DNA from: Vanilla planifolia
Taxonomy: Eukaryota > Streptophyta > Magnoliopsida > Asparagales > Orchidaceae
Assembly: GCA_023846275.1 (NCBI GenBank)
Contig: JAIUJO010000143.1
Location: 319,001-383,000 of the forward strand
Length of the DNA stretch: 64,000 nucleotides
Reading direction: 5' to 3'
In this document: piece by piece, positions 38,501-52,504 of the stretch
Numbering within the stretch: the stretch's first letter is position 1
How the letters are laid out: each line of letters opens with the position of its first letter
The notes under the pieces: model-generated
What the model was told of the DNA's origin: nothing
The model's input: the letters and a program-made list of their open reading frames with translations, nothing else
Databases searched by the model: none
Program-made: the position numbers and the translations under genes

Positions 38501-41500
38501 TCTAAATAATTTTTTTCTATGACTTTTATATATTTTGCAAAACATTTTTATTCTTACTTATTTTCACATTTGAGATTATTACACAAATTCTTCTAATTAT
38601 CTTGTAATGTAACTTTCTTATACAACTTGTCTTGTTTCCTCAAATGTTTTTCTTTAGTTTGGTTTTAACATTATTTAACTCTAAATAATTTCTTGTGCGA
38701 CCTTTACATCTCTTTAATTTAATAAGATTATATAACTTCAATTTACGTTCTCTGATTTATTATATTTTCATTTAATATTAAAATAATTATTAATTAATAT
38801 TTTTGTTTTGAATTGTATTTTTTACTATTTAACTCTAATTCTAGTTTCATTTAAACATTACATCTCTTTTCTTATATTGTATTACTTTAATTTATATCAT
38901 AAAATATTTGTTATCTAATTAATTGATGTTAAAATGATAATTTATTTTTACTTATGCTTATTTAATTTGGTGATTAACATTAATTACAAGCAAGGTCTAA
39001 TTCAAACTAAAAAATCATGACCCTCATCTCGAGGACCTCTTTGCAACTAGATATTAGTTTCTCTTTTCTAAATGTATTTTTAAGGTTTTTGATGATCTAG
39101 TGTCTCACATTCAAACTTCTTAGTAACTCATAATGCAACATTCTAATGAAATTTACCTATTGTCATCAATTTCTTTCTTGTTGATTTGGTTATTTTGCTA
39201 TTTAACTTGAATTCTCCTTTTGTGTGACATTTACATTTCATTTACTTTATTATATAACATTTCTTCAATTTATGTCATTTCAATTTTTGTATAATTACTA
39301 AAAATTCAATAATAATTTACTATTATTTATGCTAACTGATTTTGGTAATTCATAGTAATTCCAAATGAGGTTTGATCGAGATGAAAGAAATTTCATTGCT
39401 CTTCTTGGCAACCTCTATACACTGACTTTGATATTGTTTAACATATTTTTTCTATGATTTTTGTATGATTTATCTACCTTTGAATTCATAGCACATTTGG
39501 TCATTAAGGCTATCAATATTCTTAGTATTTTGGGAAGCAATCCTCTCAAATAATTTATTAAATTATTACAAGGTATTTGCTTTAGTTTGGTTATATTAGT
39601 TTGTAGTTAAAAATCTCTTCTATTGTGACCTTTTCACTTCTTTTACTTTTTTATTATTTTATTACTTTAATTTTTCTTATTTCAAATTTCTAAAGTGTTT
39701 ACCAAAAATTGAAATAATAATTTATTATTATTTATGTTTATGTAATTTAATAATCATAGATATTTAAAAATAAAATTTTGTTAGATTTCACTTGAAGTGC
39801 TCTATAAAATTAATAATTCAATATACTTTCATGTATTTTAATTTCTTACTTTTTACAAAGTTGACAAGTTATTTTAATTTTTAACTAATTTGAAGATCAT
39901 GTGCATTACGCTCCATGTCTTTACATTATTGTGTAACTCAAAACTTCCTCTTATGTAACCTATACATTGCTTTTGTTTTGTTATGCAACATTGTTTGAAT
40001 TTTTACTATATATTTTCTTAATGTTAAAGTAATAATTAGTTTTTATTTATGCTTGTCACTTCTGTAGTTCATAGTAATTCTAAACATGATCCCCCTTAGA
40101 AGAAATAATCATTGTTTGACAAGATTAAAAAATACTATGAAACACTTATTCTTACTGAAGTTAAAATATTTGTTAATAGGTGAGCACATTACACACGATT
40201 TATACATGATTTGATAATTGAATATGTTACCTTAGAAATCCTCAATAACTTGAATTGTAACTTTCCAATTTAATTTGTCTTATTTATATGAAAATTTTCA
40301 ATTTTATTTGGATATATTACTATAAAACTCTAATTCTTCTCTCCCGAGTCCCTTGCTTTACTTTGTTTTGGAAATAATAAATTATTTCAATTTTTCTCAA
40401 TTGAGCATTGTTATTTATCAAAATAGTAATAATTTTTTTATTTATTTTTAATGATTATAACAATTGTAATTTGTAATATTTGGAAACATTGTCCACATGA
40501 GATAAACTATACAATGTTTAACTCATCCTAAAATTCTCTTTCTCATTTAATATTTATTTTTTATTTTTATAATTTTATACCTTTTTAGTTTTGGAAATTT
40601 TTTCAGGTGATTTAATTCATATCAGATTTGATGATCAAGAATATTACATTAGATCTTCTTTACATCATGGATAGCAACTTTCACTTATAGTTTATCTAAT
40701 TTATTCAAATGTTTCTCTATGGTTTGATTATATTACTTTGTAACTCTAAATTTAATCTTATCTGAACTTTACATCATTTCTTTTCTAATATATATATTTG
40801 TTTAATATGAAAATTACATTTTATCATTATTTATGCTTAGTTACTTTTTAATTTATAGTAATTCTGAAGGAGGATTGATTAAGATGAAAATAATATTATT
40901 GGAATTGCCTAGGCAAGTTTTAACCAATTGACTACTTATATTTAAATTTTTTCAAAATTTTTATTTTATAAGTATGGTACATTTTGCTTGATATTTCAAT
41001 TTGTGATTTGATGATTAAAGAACATACACAAAATCTCTTTAATAAGCTTGAACGCAATTTCGTAATACAATTTATTTTGCAAAAATTTTTCCTTTTAATT
41101 TTTTACATGATAATTTAAATCTAAATCTAATATCTTGTGGCTCTTATAATGCTTTTAATATTTTTTGTTATATTAATTCAATTTATTTCATTTCAACCTT
41201 ATTATAAATTTACTTAAAATTGAAATACTAATTTAGTTTTATTTAAGCTTTTTTTACTATGGCAATATTTTGTAACTTAAACCAATGTCTTATTAAGAGT
41301 TAAGTAATATTCTTGGACTCATTTAAATGACCTCTATTCAAAAAATTGTTTGTTTATAAATTTTAACATATTATATTTTTTAAGGATTCAGTACATAAAA
41401 ATAATTTTGATACTTGATTTTCTAGTTAAGAATATTACATTAAATCTCTTTAGTGTCTTGTAATGTAGCTTTCTAATACAATTTATGTCATCTATTAAAT

Positions 41501-43635
41501 ATTTTCGCTTTGATACAGCTACATTACTATATAACTCTAAAACTCCTCTCATGTGACATTTAAAAAACTTTAATATTTTTGTATTACAATACTTTAACTT
41601 GTCACATCTATGTCTTAATATAATAATTATTTATTAGTTTTTCTTAGTTAAAATTGTATTTCACAGAAATTCTGAATGAGGTCTAATTGATAGGAAACAA
41701 AGTTCATTAAATTCTTCTTGGTTCTCCATTCCTATTGAAAAATCAATTAATATATTTTAAATATTTAATTTTCAAAAGGTTTTGTTATGCTTTATTCAAC
41801 TAATGACATAGGTTTCTTTTAAACATGTTTTATTCAAAAAAATATTCCTTTACAAATTTCTAAATAAATTTTTTCTATGCCTTTAGCATGGTATACAAAA
41901 CATTTTGATTCTCACTTATTTTGATGCCTAAGATTATGACACCCATTCTCTTAACTACCTTGGAATATAGCATCCCTATACAACTTATCTCATTTATTCA
42001 AATTTTTTACTTCAATTCTGATATAGTATTATTTAACTATAATTCTTTTCTTGTGTCCTTTATATTACTTTAATCTGTTTGTATTATATTTCTCCAATTA
42101 ACTTTTTTTGCTGTATTATATTTGTACTTAATATTAAAAGAATAATTTACTATTATTTTCTCTTTGAATTGTACATATCACCAATGAACTCTTTATCTCC
42201 TTTTGTGTAAACTTTGCATCTCTTTTATTTTTTAATATTACATTACATTAGTTTATATAATTTCGTCCTTATTATTTAGCAAAATGATGTTAAAAAAAAT
42301 AACTAATTTTTTTATACATATTTAGTTTTTTAATTTGCACTAATTTCAAAAGAGGTGTAATTTAGATAAAATAGAAATCATGGTGCTCATCCAGAGAACA
42401 TCTCCCATACTAGATACTATTTTTTCTTTTTCTAAATATTTTATTTTGAAGGGTTTTGATGATTGTGTATATTACACTCAAATCCCATATATCTTAGAGT
42501 GTAGCATTCCCATATAATTTATCTTATTTCTTCCATATCTATTTTTTTAATTTTGTAATTTTGCTATTTAACTCAAATTCTCCTTTTGTGTTAGGTTTAC
42601 ATTGCTTTTATCTAATTATCTAACATTTCTTCAAGTTATCTCCTTTCAAATTCAATATACAATTACTAAAAAATTAAGATAACAATTTATTATTCTTTAT
42701 GCTAACTTATTTTAATTATTCATAGTAATTTCTTATTAGGTATGATCAAGATAAGAAAATATAATCGCTTGACTTAGTGACCTCTATGCACTTAATATTC
42801 TTTCGAATAGTTTTAAATATATTATTTTCTATGATATTTATTTGCATTTTTTATTTCAACTCGTACCATAATTGGCCTTCAATATTGTCGCACTCAATAT
42901 TCTTAATATATTGGGAAGCAATCCTCTCATATTGTTTATTAAATTATTACAACGTTTTGGCTTTAATTTCGTTATAGTGGTTAATAACTCAAAAGCTTAT
43001 CTAGTGTCACCTTTTCGTTTCTTTTATTTTCTTTATTGCATTGTTTTAATTTTTGTCAGTTTAATTTCATTTTATTTTCTCTTGTTATTGAAAAACTAAC
43101 TTGTTTTTTTTTGTGTGTATTTAATTTTGTATTTCAAACAAATTTGAAGTAAGGTCTAATTGAGGCAAAAGAAAGTTTCATTAGGCTCGTCTCAAAGAGC
43201 TTTTTTCAAAAAAATATTCGTTCTTATATTTTCATGTATTTTATTTTCTTACGTTTTGCACACTTGACAAGTTATTTTAATTTGTATCTAATTGTAAGTT
43301 GAAGCCCATTACACTACATCACTTTATATTAACTTATAACGTAAAACCTCCTCTTCGTAACATATCCAGTACTTTTGTTTTGTTGTTCTACATTGTTTCA
43401 ATTTTTATCACTTAATCTTTATAGTATATTTGCTCAATGTAAAAATAATAACTTGTTTATATTTATGCTTGTTTACTTTGGTAGTTAATAGTAATTGCAT
43501 ATGTGATCCAAATGAGAGGGGATTATTTTTTTTGACAATATTAAATAATATTATGAAACACTAATTCTTATTGAAGAAATAATATTTGCAAATGATTGAG
43601 CACGTTGAACTTATTTCGTACGTGATTTGATGATA
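35570..43635 (+). repeat. Diverged satellite array, forward orientation
   Basis: About 20 head-to-tail monomers of roughly 340-420 bp. Each has, in order, an AGTAATTC-AAATGAGGTTTGATTGAGATGA block (for example at 35,601, 36,021, 37,291, 38,070, 39,390, 40,885, 41,680, 43,150), an ATTGGACTCATCTTGATGAGC block, an ATTTTTATATTTTTAAATATTTT stretch, TTTGATGATCAAGAATATTACA, CTCTTTAGTATCTTGGAATGCAAC, ATACAATTTATCTCATTT, a TTGGTTATATTACTATGTAACTC block, GTGTGACCTTTACAT, and an AATAATTTATTATTATTTATGCTTATTTA end. Neighbouring monomers differ greatly, so this is an old, unhomogenised array. One or two units are shortened (near 37,690 and 38,450). Confidence 0.85.
36778..36812 (+). repeat. AT dinucleotide microsatellite
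   Basis: A (TA)n run of about 35 bases, interrupted once by ACATATATATAC, lies inside one satellite monomer and lengthens it. Confidence 0.85.
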
Positions 43636-43639
43636 GAAA

Positions 43640-46600
43640 TGGGAAGAGGAGAATTATAACTACATAGTAATTTAGAGTATTCTAAGTATAAAATTTAAGA
43701 AATGTGATAAATTATTTCAGAAAATTGTATTCTAACATATTAAGAATAAAGAGTATAACATCCTCAATTATCAAAGAGGACATCAATCAAAAGGACTAAT
43801 AAAGCTTACCAAAAGACTATAAAAGAAAAATATTTAGACATAAAAAAATATTTAATTGGGTACAACCCATCAAAGAATGTCCAATGACATTTGCTTCAAT
43901 TATTAAATAAATGTTCAATAAAACTAAAATGAGACAAATTGAAGTAACTAAATGTGTCAAAAAATTTAGTAATCACACAAGAAGAGATTTAAAATATTAT
44001 CATAAAATAAAAAAATCAAAGAAATAAATAAAAAGAAATGGGATAAATTTTGTGTTAATGCTACATTTTTAAAATACAAATGAGGTCGTGTGTGGCTCAT
44101 AGGTCATCAAATCAAGTATGAATCAAAATTATTTATAAAATATCCCAAAGAAGAAAATATAAAATTAATTTTTCATAAAATATAGCTTGTTGAGAAGAGT
44201 GCAATGATGTTAGTTTTATCATAATGGGATCTTGTTCGGAATTACTACATATTTCGAAAGAAAATAAGAGATAATAACAAAATTTTTTTTAATAATAAGT
44301 AATTGGATAATAAAGCTCAACATTTAAAATTGAAGAAATAATGTGTAACTAGATTAATAGTTGTAAAGGTCATGCGGTTGTAGATCTAGACTTCTATAAT
44401 ATTATAATAAAATCTAATCAAAACAATTGAACAAATGGGATAAATTACCTTGATAAGTACCATTCCAAGAATCTAAAGACATTGAGTGTAACATCCTCAG
44501 TGATAAAAAGAAGAAAAAAATCAAAATTTTGTATAACAAAAGCTAAAACAATCAAAAAAGTATTCGAAGTTATAAAGAAAGGAATATTTAATCAAGTAGA
44601 GCTCAATGCGAAAGGTCAAACAATGCATATCCCACCTCGATTAGGCATCATTGAGAAATACTACAAATTATGAAAATAAATAAGAAATAATAATAAAAAA
44701 TTATTTTTTAATTTTTCGTAAAAATATGTGAAATTTCAAATGAGATAAATTGAAAAAAAAGTCATTTTTGAAAGGAAAGACATTTAATGGTCATATGATA
44801 AGTGATTTAGAATTAGCAAGTAATATTGTCATATAAAAGTGAAAATACAAAAAAAAAAACATATTTAACTTAAGAGATCTCATCGAGATGAGTCCAATAA
44901 TAGTTGTTTCATCTTAATTGAAGCTAGATTTGAATCACTACGAATTGTAGTTGTAATTGGACATAAATAATAGATAAATAGTATTTCAATATTAACTAAA
45001 TATATAAAAATATTGAAATGAAAGAAATTAAATTAATGCAACTTAACCAAATAAAAAATGTAAAGGTCATGTGAGAGAAAATTTAAAGTTACATAGTAAT
45101 AATGCTTAATCATAGTGAAAATTTTGAAAAAGTTGAAATTGTTTATAAAGGTTGTATTCCAAGATACAAAGGATGTAGAGTCTAACATCCTCAATTATCA
45201 AATAAAGAAAAAAACAAAATCACACATAATAAGTTCTGAAGCCTGACAAAAAAAAATAAAAATATAAAAAATGAATACTTGATTTGCTATAACATGTTAA
45301 GATGAGTCCAATGACATCAGTTTTGATTTGATTGGACCTCACTCTGAGTTATTGCAAATTCTGAAATAAATATGAATAAATACCAAAGAAATATTTCTTT
45401 AATATTAAGTAAACTCAAAGTAAAGTTGAAATAAGATAAATTAAACCAATATATTTTAACCAAATTAAAGAAAAGCAATGAGATAGCTGAAGACATTTCG
45501 AGTTACATAATAGTATAGCCAAATAAAGGCAAAAAACTAAAGAAATGAGATAAATTATATAAGAAAGCAGATTCTAAGTTACTAACAGGATCATGTGTAA
45601 ATATTTTGTAAAGCATGCAAAATACTTAGAAAATAAAATATTAGTAAAAATATAAAACTAAATATGCAATGTGATTGAGCTCATCTAGATGAGTTTCAAT
45701 AGGTTTTGTTCATTGTTGATTAGATCTTATTTGGAATTACTTTTAATTATCAAATCAAATAAGCATAGCTTATGTTCAATTATTATTTTAATATTAACTA
45801 ATCATATAATAAAGTAAAAAGTAGACAAATTGAAATAATGTATTTTAAAAAAATCAATGACTTATATAGGTCACATGAGTAGAAATTTTTGTTACATAGT
45901 AGTAAGGAAAAACAAATAAAAACATTTTAAAAAATAGAAACTATAAGAGCAAGCTACTTTTTGAGATACTAAGGAATGGATGGGTAACATCCTTAATCAT
46001 CAAATCAACTAAAAATAAAAAAAGTTGCAAAGAATGTCAAATCATTAAAAATATTGTTGAACTAATATAAAAATAAACGTATAATTGTAAGGAACTTATT
46101 GAGACAAGTGGAGCCACAATTGTTTGACTTGATTGCTCTTCATTTGGAGTAACTATATTTTGCCAAAGTAAATAATGATAATTAATAAAAAAGTTAATAT
46201 TTTAATATTATGTGATTATATGTTAAAGTTGAAATGAGATAATTTGAATCATTGTAATATAAGAAAATAAAAACATTATACATGCCATATGGAGGGAGAT
46301 TTGGAGTTATCTAGTAATATAACCAAATCAATAAGAGACATTTGAAGAGATTTGATAAATTCTTTGGAAAGGTTGTATTGCTAGATATTAACAATATCAT
46401 GTGTGACATCTTTGATCATCAAATTATGTACAAATCAAAATGTCTTGTAACACGTACATGAAAACAATAAAATAAAATATTTAAAAAATATAATAATATA
46501 TTTAATTAGATATATTTCTTTGGAAAAGGACCAATGATATTTGTTTTTTTAGATCTTAATTAAATTGTCATTACTATGAATTAAACGAATAAATATGCAT

Positions 46601-49600
46601 AAATAATATAAATTTCTACTTTAATATTAAGCAAATATATTTTAATGCCAAAATAAGATAGGTTAAGCCATCATAAAATAACCAAATAAATGACATTCAA
46701 AGGTCATTTGAGAGGTGAATTAAGGGTTATGTAATTATATATCCAAAAAAGAAAAATTAAAAGAAATGAGATATGTTACAAGAGAAAGTTGAATTTTTAA
46801 CATACTAAAGATTCCATGTGTGACATCCTTAATCATCAAAACATGTACAAAAAAAAAGGCCTTTTACAATAAGGAAAAACCATAAAAAAGAAATTTTTTA
46901 GGAATATTTAGATGAATATTTAACTGGATTGAGATCATCGAGACCGGTCCGACGATTTTGTTTGTCTCAATTACGTCTTGTTTGAAAATATAGTGAATAA
47001 CTAAAGTTAAAAAGTATTAAAAATAATAAAAAATTATTTTAATGTTTAGTACACATATAATATTGATAAAAATGAGATACGTTGAAGTAAAACAATACAA
47101 CCAAGTTAATCGATGTTGGGGGTAGGACAAGAGGAAATCTAAAGATACATTTTGATATTATCAAATCAAAGTAAAGACTTTAAAGGATTAAGATAAACTG
47201 TATCGAAATCTGGCAATGCAATATACTAAGGAGTTGAATGTACCATCATCTTTAAACAAATCTATACAAATTAAAATACCTTACAAAACATAATAAAGCC
47301 TTTCAAACTAATTTTTAAAAAATTTATAAATGATTATTGAATTTATAGAGCTCATTAGCATGAGTCCATTAAAATTTGTTTCATATCAATTAGGCCATAT
47401 TTTAAAATATTTAAAATTACAAAAAATAAATGAGCACAAACAATTTGAGCAACATAATTTAACCAAATTAAGGACATTTAGATGTGACATGATCTAAGAT
47501 TTAGAGGTACATAGTAATATAACAAAATCAAAGTAGATAATTTAAGGAAATATAATAAACCTTTTAGGAATGTTTTATTCCAAGTGACTGAGGAGGTCGT
47601 GTGTCACATCCTCGATTGTGAAATTAATTTCAAATAACAAAATAACTGAAAGAGTGTTAAAATAAAATTTTTAAAAGTATTAAGATGTTTATTTGATTAG
47701 ATAGATCTCATTCAGATAGTCTAACAATTTTTATTTTAACTTGATCAATTTTTTTTGGAATTACTATGATTTACGATTATGAATGAGCATAAATTGTATT
47801 AAATAATTATTTTAATTTCAAGATTTTATGAAATATTGTTCATAAGTAGAAAAATTTAGAAATCTAACATAACTATGTCAAGCAAAGTTAAGGTCACAGG
47901 AGAGGACATATTGAGTGACATAACAATATAGCCTAATCTAAGTGAAAATTTTGAAATAATGAATCAAGTTATTTGGAAATGCTCAATTCTAAGACACTAT
48001 GAAGATCAAGTGTGATATACATGAGCTTCAAATTAGGTATGAATCAAAATTTTTGTACAAAAATGCAAAAAACTTAAAAAGATATGTGAAAATATATAAA
48101 TTATTATTCATTTGAAGTGACCTCATCAAGACGAGTCTAATGACTTTTGCTTTGTTTTAAGTGATCCACATTTTGAATAATTACAACTTACTAATGTAAA
48201 AAAGCAAAAACAACAATAAATTGTATATTTAATATTTAGTAAATATATAGAAAAACTAAAGTAGAATAAATTCAAGCAATATAATATAACTAAATCAAAG
48301 TGAAGTAAACATCACGTGAGAGGAAATTTAATGTTATAATGGGAAATAGTCAAACTTTTGAGAAAGTTGTATTCCAGGATACAAATAAGAGTGAGTGTGA
48401 CCCCCTTGATTGATAAAACAGGTGCGAATCAAAATATCTCATAATGTGAGTTCAAATAGTATAAACAAATTTTTGAGAAATACTAAATATATAATTTATT
48501 AGATAAAACCCATTGAGAAAAGATTAGTGACATTTGTTTCGATTAGATGTGACATCATTTGCTATTATTATAAATTATAAAATTTAATAACAAAAAATAA
48601 TAATAAATTATTTTTTAATAATAAGGAATTACATATTAAAGATCAAATATGATAAATTGAAGTAATGTAATATCACAAAATGAAACACATGATGTTCACA
48701 TGAGAGGAGATTTATTGTTGCATTATAACGTGGCCAAATTAATGTAAACAATTTGAAGAAATAAGATAAATTATTCGGGAACATTTTATTTTAAGATATA
48801 AACGACTTTGAGAGTAACATGCTTGATCATCAAATTAGTTACAAATGAGAATATTTCTATAAGAATTAAAAAATTATATAAAATAAACATTTAAAATAAA
48901 AATTAATATTTAATTAGATAGAGCTTGTTGATATGAATCCAACCACGTTAACCTGCTCTCAGTTGAACCTCATTTTGTATTACTTCAATTATTAAAAAAA
49001 ATAATAATAAATAACAAAAAAAATTATTTTAATATTTGGAAATTTCATATTAAAGCTTGAAAAAATAAATTAAAATAATATGATTGAACAAAAAAATGTA
49101 AACGTCAAATGATAAAAGATTTAAACTTACATAGTAATATAACAAAATAAAAGTAAAAAATTTGAAATTTAGATAAATTGTATAGAAAAGTTGCATTCCC
49201 AAATATTGAGGAGATCATGCAACATCCTTAATCATAAAATTAGGCATGAGTCAAAATTTTTTATCATAAATCTCAAAACACTAGAAAATAAAATTCTTAA
49301 ATTACAAAAATGAATGTTTAATTAGATAAAGCTCATCGAGATGAGTTTAAAAAATTTGTTTCGTTTTTATCAAACCAAATTTGGAATTACTTCAAGTTAC
49401 AAAGTTTAATAAGAAAAAGAAATAATAGATTATTATTTTAATATTTATTGAATATCCAATAAATCCTAAAAGAAGTAAAATAAAGTAGAATAATATAGCA
49501 AAAAAAAGCAATGTAAAGATAAAACAAGAAGAGATTTATTTAGACATTGTACTAACAAAATCTAAACATTTAAGAAAAGCAATACGTTTTTAAAAAAAAT

Positions 49601-50620
49601 TACATTTTAAGATAATAAGAAGATGAAGTGCATCATACTCTACTATAAAATGAATTATTAAAAAAGTATCTTAAAATATAACAAAAATCAACAAAATAAA
49701 GTATTTAAAAAACATTAAAATGATTATTTAGTGTCTAAAGCTCCTAAAGGCAAGTATGATGATATTTGTGTCATCATGATTATACCTTGTTTAGAGTTAC
49801 AATGAATCAGGGAACTAAAAAATCATAAATACTAATAAATTATTTTTTAATGTTAAGTTGATACAAATTAAAGATAAAATGACTTAAATTAATGTAATGT
49901 AAAATCTAAAAATAAAAGTAATGTGAAGGGCACACGAGTAGAGATTTAAAGCTACATTGAAAAATATTAAAATTCTAAGTGAAGAATTGAAGAAAAAATA
50001 CAAATTGCATAGAAAATTCTTTTTAACATACTTAGGGGATTGAGTGTTAAATCATCAATTGTTAAAGTGGTATTAATCAAAATGTACCTTAAAACATGAC
50101 AAAATGTCTGGAAAAAATATTTCAAAATAAAAAAAAATGAAAATTTAATTAGATAAAGGTCATTGAGAAGAAATAAACAAGATATATTTTATGTTCATCG
50201 ACCTTCATTTAGTGTCAATATGAACTACCAAAATAAACATAAATAACAATAATAAAATTTTCAATAATAATTTGTTATATTTTAAACATGAAATGAAATA
50301 ATTTGAAGTAATTAAATACAAAAAATTTAAACTATACAATTATCACATCAAAGAGATTTAGCGTTAAATATTAATGTAACAAAATAAAAAAAATCCAGTT
50401 ATAGCCATAGAAGTAATGTAAAGGTCACTCGAATGTAGATTGAGCTACAAACTATGAAAATCCAAAGAAATAGGAAAACTTTGAAGAAACTCACATAAAT
50501 GTTTTGGGAAAGCTACGTACCAAAATACTAAGGAGATTGAATGTAACATACTTGACCATAAAATATGGTACCAACAAAAATTGCCTTTGCCTAAGACAAA
50601 GAAAATGTCATTGCACTTGT
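43640..50620 (-). repeat. Diverged satellite array, reverse orientation
   Basis: The same satellite lies on the other strand, with about 17 monomers. The box GTGTAACATCCTCAATTATC and its variants, the reverse complement of the GATCAAGAATATTACA block, recurs near 43,752, 44,490, 45,180, 45,590, 45,987, 46,400, 46,821, 47,238, 47,600, 48,010, 48,395, 48,812, 49,215, 49,630, 50,040 and 50,540. From 45,180 to 50,040 this gives twelve intervals averaging 405 bp. Each monomer also carries GAGATTTAGAGTTACATAGTAATA and ATTACTATGAATTA blocks in reverse order relative to the flanking arrays. The base skew flips from T-rich to A-rich. Confidence 0.85.
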
Positions 50621-50636
50621 CATGGTGGGCACCATG
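50621..50636. repeat. Short palindrome at the right satellite orientation flip
   Basis: CATGGTG-GG-CACCATG is a perfect 7-bp inverted repeat with a 2-bp loop. It lies between the last reverse monomer and the first forward monomer, in a patch (50,600-50,640) that is richer in G and C than its surroundings. With one mismatch the arms extend to 10 bp. Confidence 0.7.
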
Positions 50637-52504
50637 CCAATAACTATTCATTTTTTTATTTTAAAAAGTTGTTTCCTATTACTTTTCCAATCTTTATTTA
50701 ATATTTTAATTTATACCTAAATTAATGATCAAGAAAATTTCATTTGATCTCTATTACACTAAATCTTCTTAGTATATTGGAGTATGTCTTTCTCATAAAA
50801 TTATCTCATTTGTTCAAAACTTTTATCATGATTGAGTTATATAACTTTGTAACCCAAAATTTCTCCTTCTTAAACATTTACATGTCTTTCATTTGGTTAC
50901 ATTACTTCAATTTATATTATTGTTGCTCTAATATATTTTATTAACTTAATATTCAAATAATAATTTCATATTTTTTGTGCTTATTTATTTTTTTTTAATT
51001 TGAAAAAATTCCAAGTGATGTCTTATCAAGAGGAAACAGATGTTATCCCTCATCTTGATGAGCTCCATCTAATTAAATATTCATTTTTATATTTTTTAGT
51101 ATTTTATTTTAATTTGATGATTTATTATATTACACTTGATCTTGTTAACATCTTAGAATACAACTTATAATATATCTTATCTCTTCTATTGTTTTTCTTT
51201 GAATTGGACATAGCACTATATAACTTGAAATCTATTCCCTTGTGCCCTTTATATGTCCTTCATTTTGTTATGTTATATTGTAGCAACAAATCCCACTTCA
51301 TCATTAATAAATATTTACTTATCATAAAATAATATAAATTCAAAAAAAAACAATCATTTATAGACTCATCTAAATGGCTTTTATCAAATCAAAAACAATC
51401 ATTTAAATATTTTCTTCTAAAGTTTTAGCCACTTGACTAGATATTTCATTTCACATTAGAATTGTTAATGAAGGATATCACACTTGATCTTGATAGTTTC
51501 TTTGAATGTAACATTATAACTTAGTTTTCATCAAATTTTCAAATATTTTATTTTTTTATTTTATAAGGTTATTATGAAACTTTATTTCTTATCATGTCAA
51601 ACATTTACATGGCTCTGATTTGGTTATATTATATTATCTTACTTTAACTTGTTTTAGCTTTATTATATATTTCCTTAATATTAAAATAACAATGCATTGT
51701 TATTTTACCTCATTTACTTTGTTAATTCACATTAATTCAAACATGAGCCAATAGTGATGAAAAAATGTAATTCGACTCCTTGAAATGAGCATTATCTCGT
51801 TAAATATTCATTTTGATATCTTTAAATATTTTATTTTATTTCGTTTTAGGAATTTTTAAGAAGAGTTTTATTTGTATGAGATTTATTGATCGAGGACGTG
51901 GCAATAAATCTCCTTAGTTTCTTAAAATGATACTTCCTTATACAATTTATGTTCTTTCCACAAATTTTAAATTTTTTATTGGTAATGTTACTAGGTAAAT
52001 TTTAATCTTCTCTAGATATCTTTGATTTTGTTATACCACATTTCTTCAATTTTCTTATTTATGCTTCAAATATGTTTAGTAAAGCTTTAAAAAAATGATT
52101 TTTTATTATTTATTATTTTTTACATTTTTAACCTATAATAGTTCGAAACAACATCATATTAATAAATTAAGAATATTGTTGGAGTCATTTTGATGAGCTT
52201 CACAAAATTAAAGATTATTATTACATTTTGAATTTTTTTTTTCATGTTTAGGCATGCTTTATCAGGTAGTTTTATTTTCATCTTATTTGAAAATACAAGA
52301 TGCTACATTCATTCTCATTTGAGTCTTAAAAAGTAGTTTTCTCTTGAAACTTGTCTCAATTCTTCAAATTTTTTCTTATATTTTATTATATTAGTATGTA
52401 ACTCTAAATCTAGTCTAAGGTGACCTTTACATGTCTTTGAATTCATAATATCTTAATTCTTCAATATATGTGATTTCTAGTTTAATACATATTTAATTAA
52501 TATT
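50637..52504 (+). repeat. Satellite array, forward orientation resumed
   Basis: About five forward monomers follow the palindrome. The start blocks fall near 51,012, 51,350, 51,740, 52,130 and 52,560 (about 400-bp spacing), with GATCAAG/GATCGAGG blocks near 50,730, 51,470 and 51,890. Divergence between monomers is like that of the left forward array. The array runs without a break into the first 1,454-bp higher-order unit. Confidence 0.8.

Noticed and set aside
42777-43099. Two overlapping plus-strand frames
   Set aside because: Both lie inside diverged satellite monomers and are not conserved in neighbouring monomers.
44482-44673. 63-codon plus-strand frame rich in lysine
   Set aside because: It covers the conserved satellite box in the reversed array; the frame is not kept in other monomers.
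43640-50620. CRISPR-like array suggested by the regularly spaced box
   Set aside because: Spacing is about 405 bp, the DNA between boxes is homologous between monomers, and the context is eukaryotic.
50445-50944. Frames on both strands around the right orientation flip
   Set aside because: They overlap each other on opposite strands across the satellite and the palindrome patch, which is typical of chance frames.
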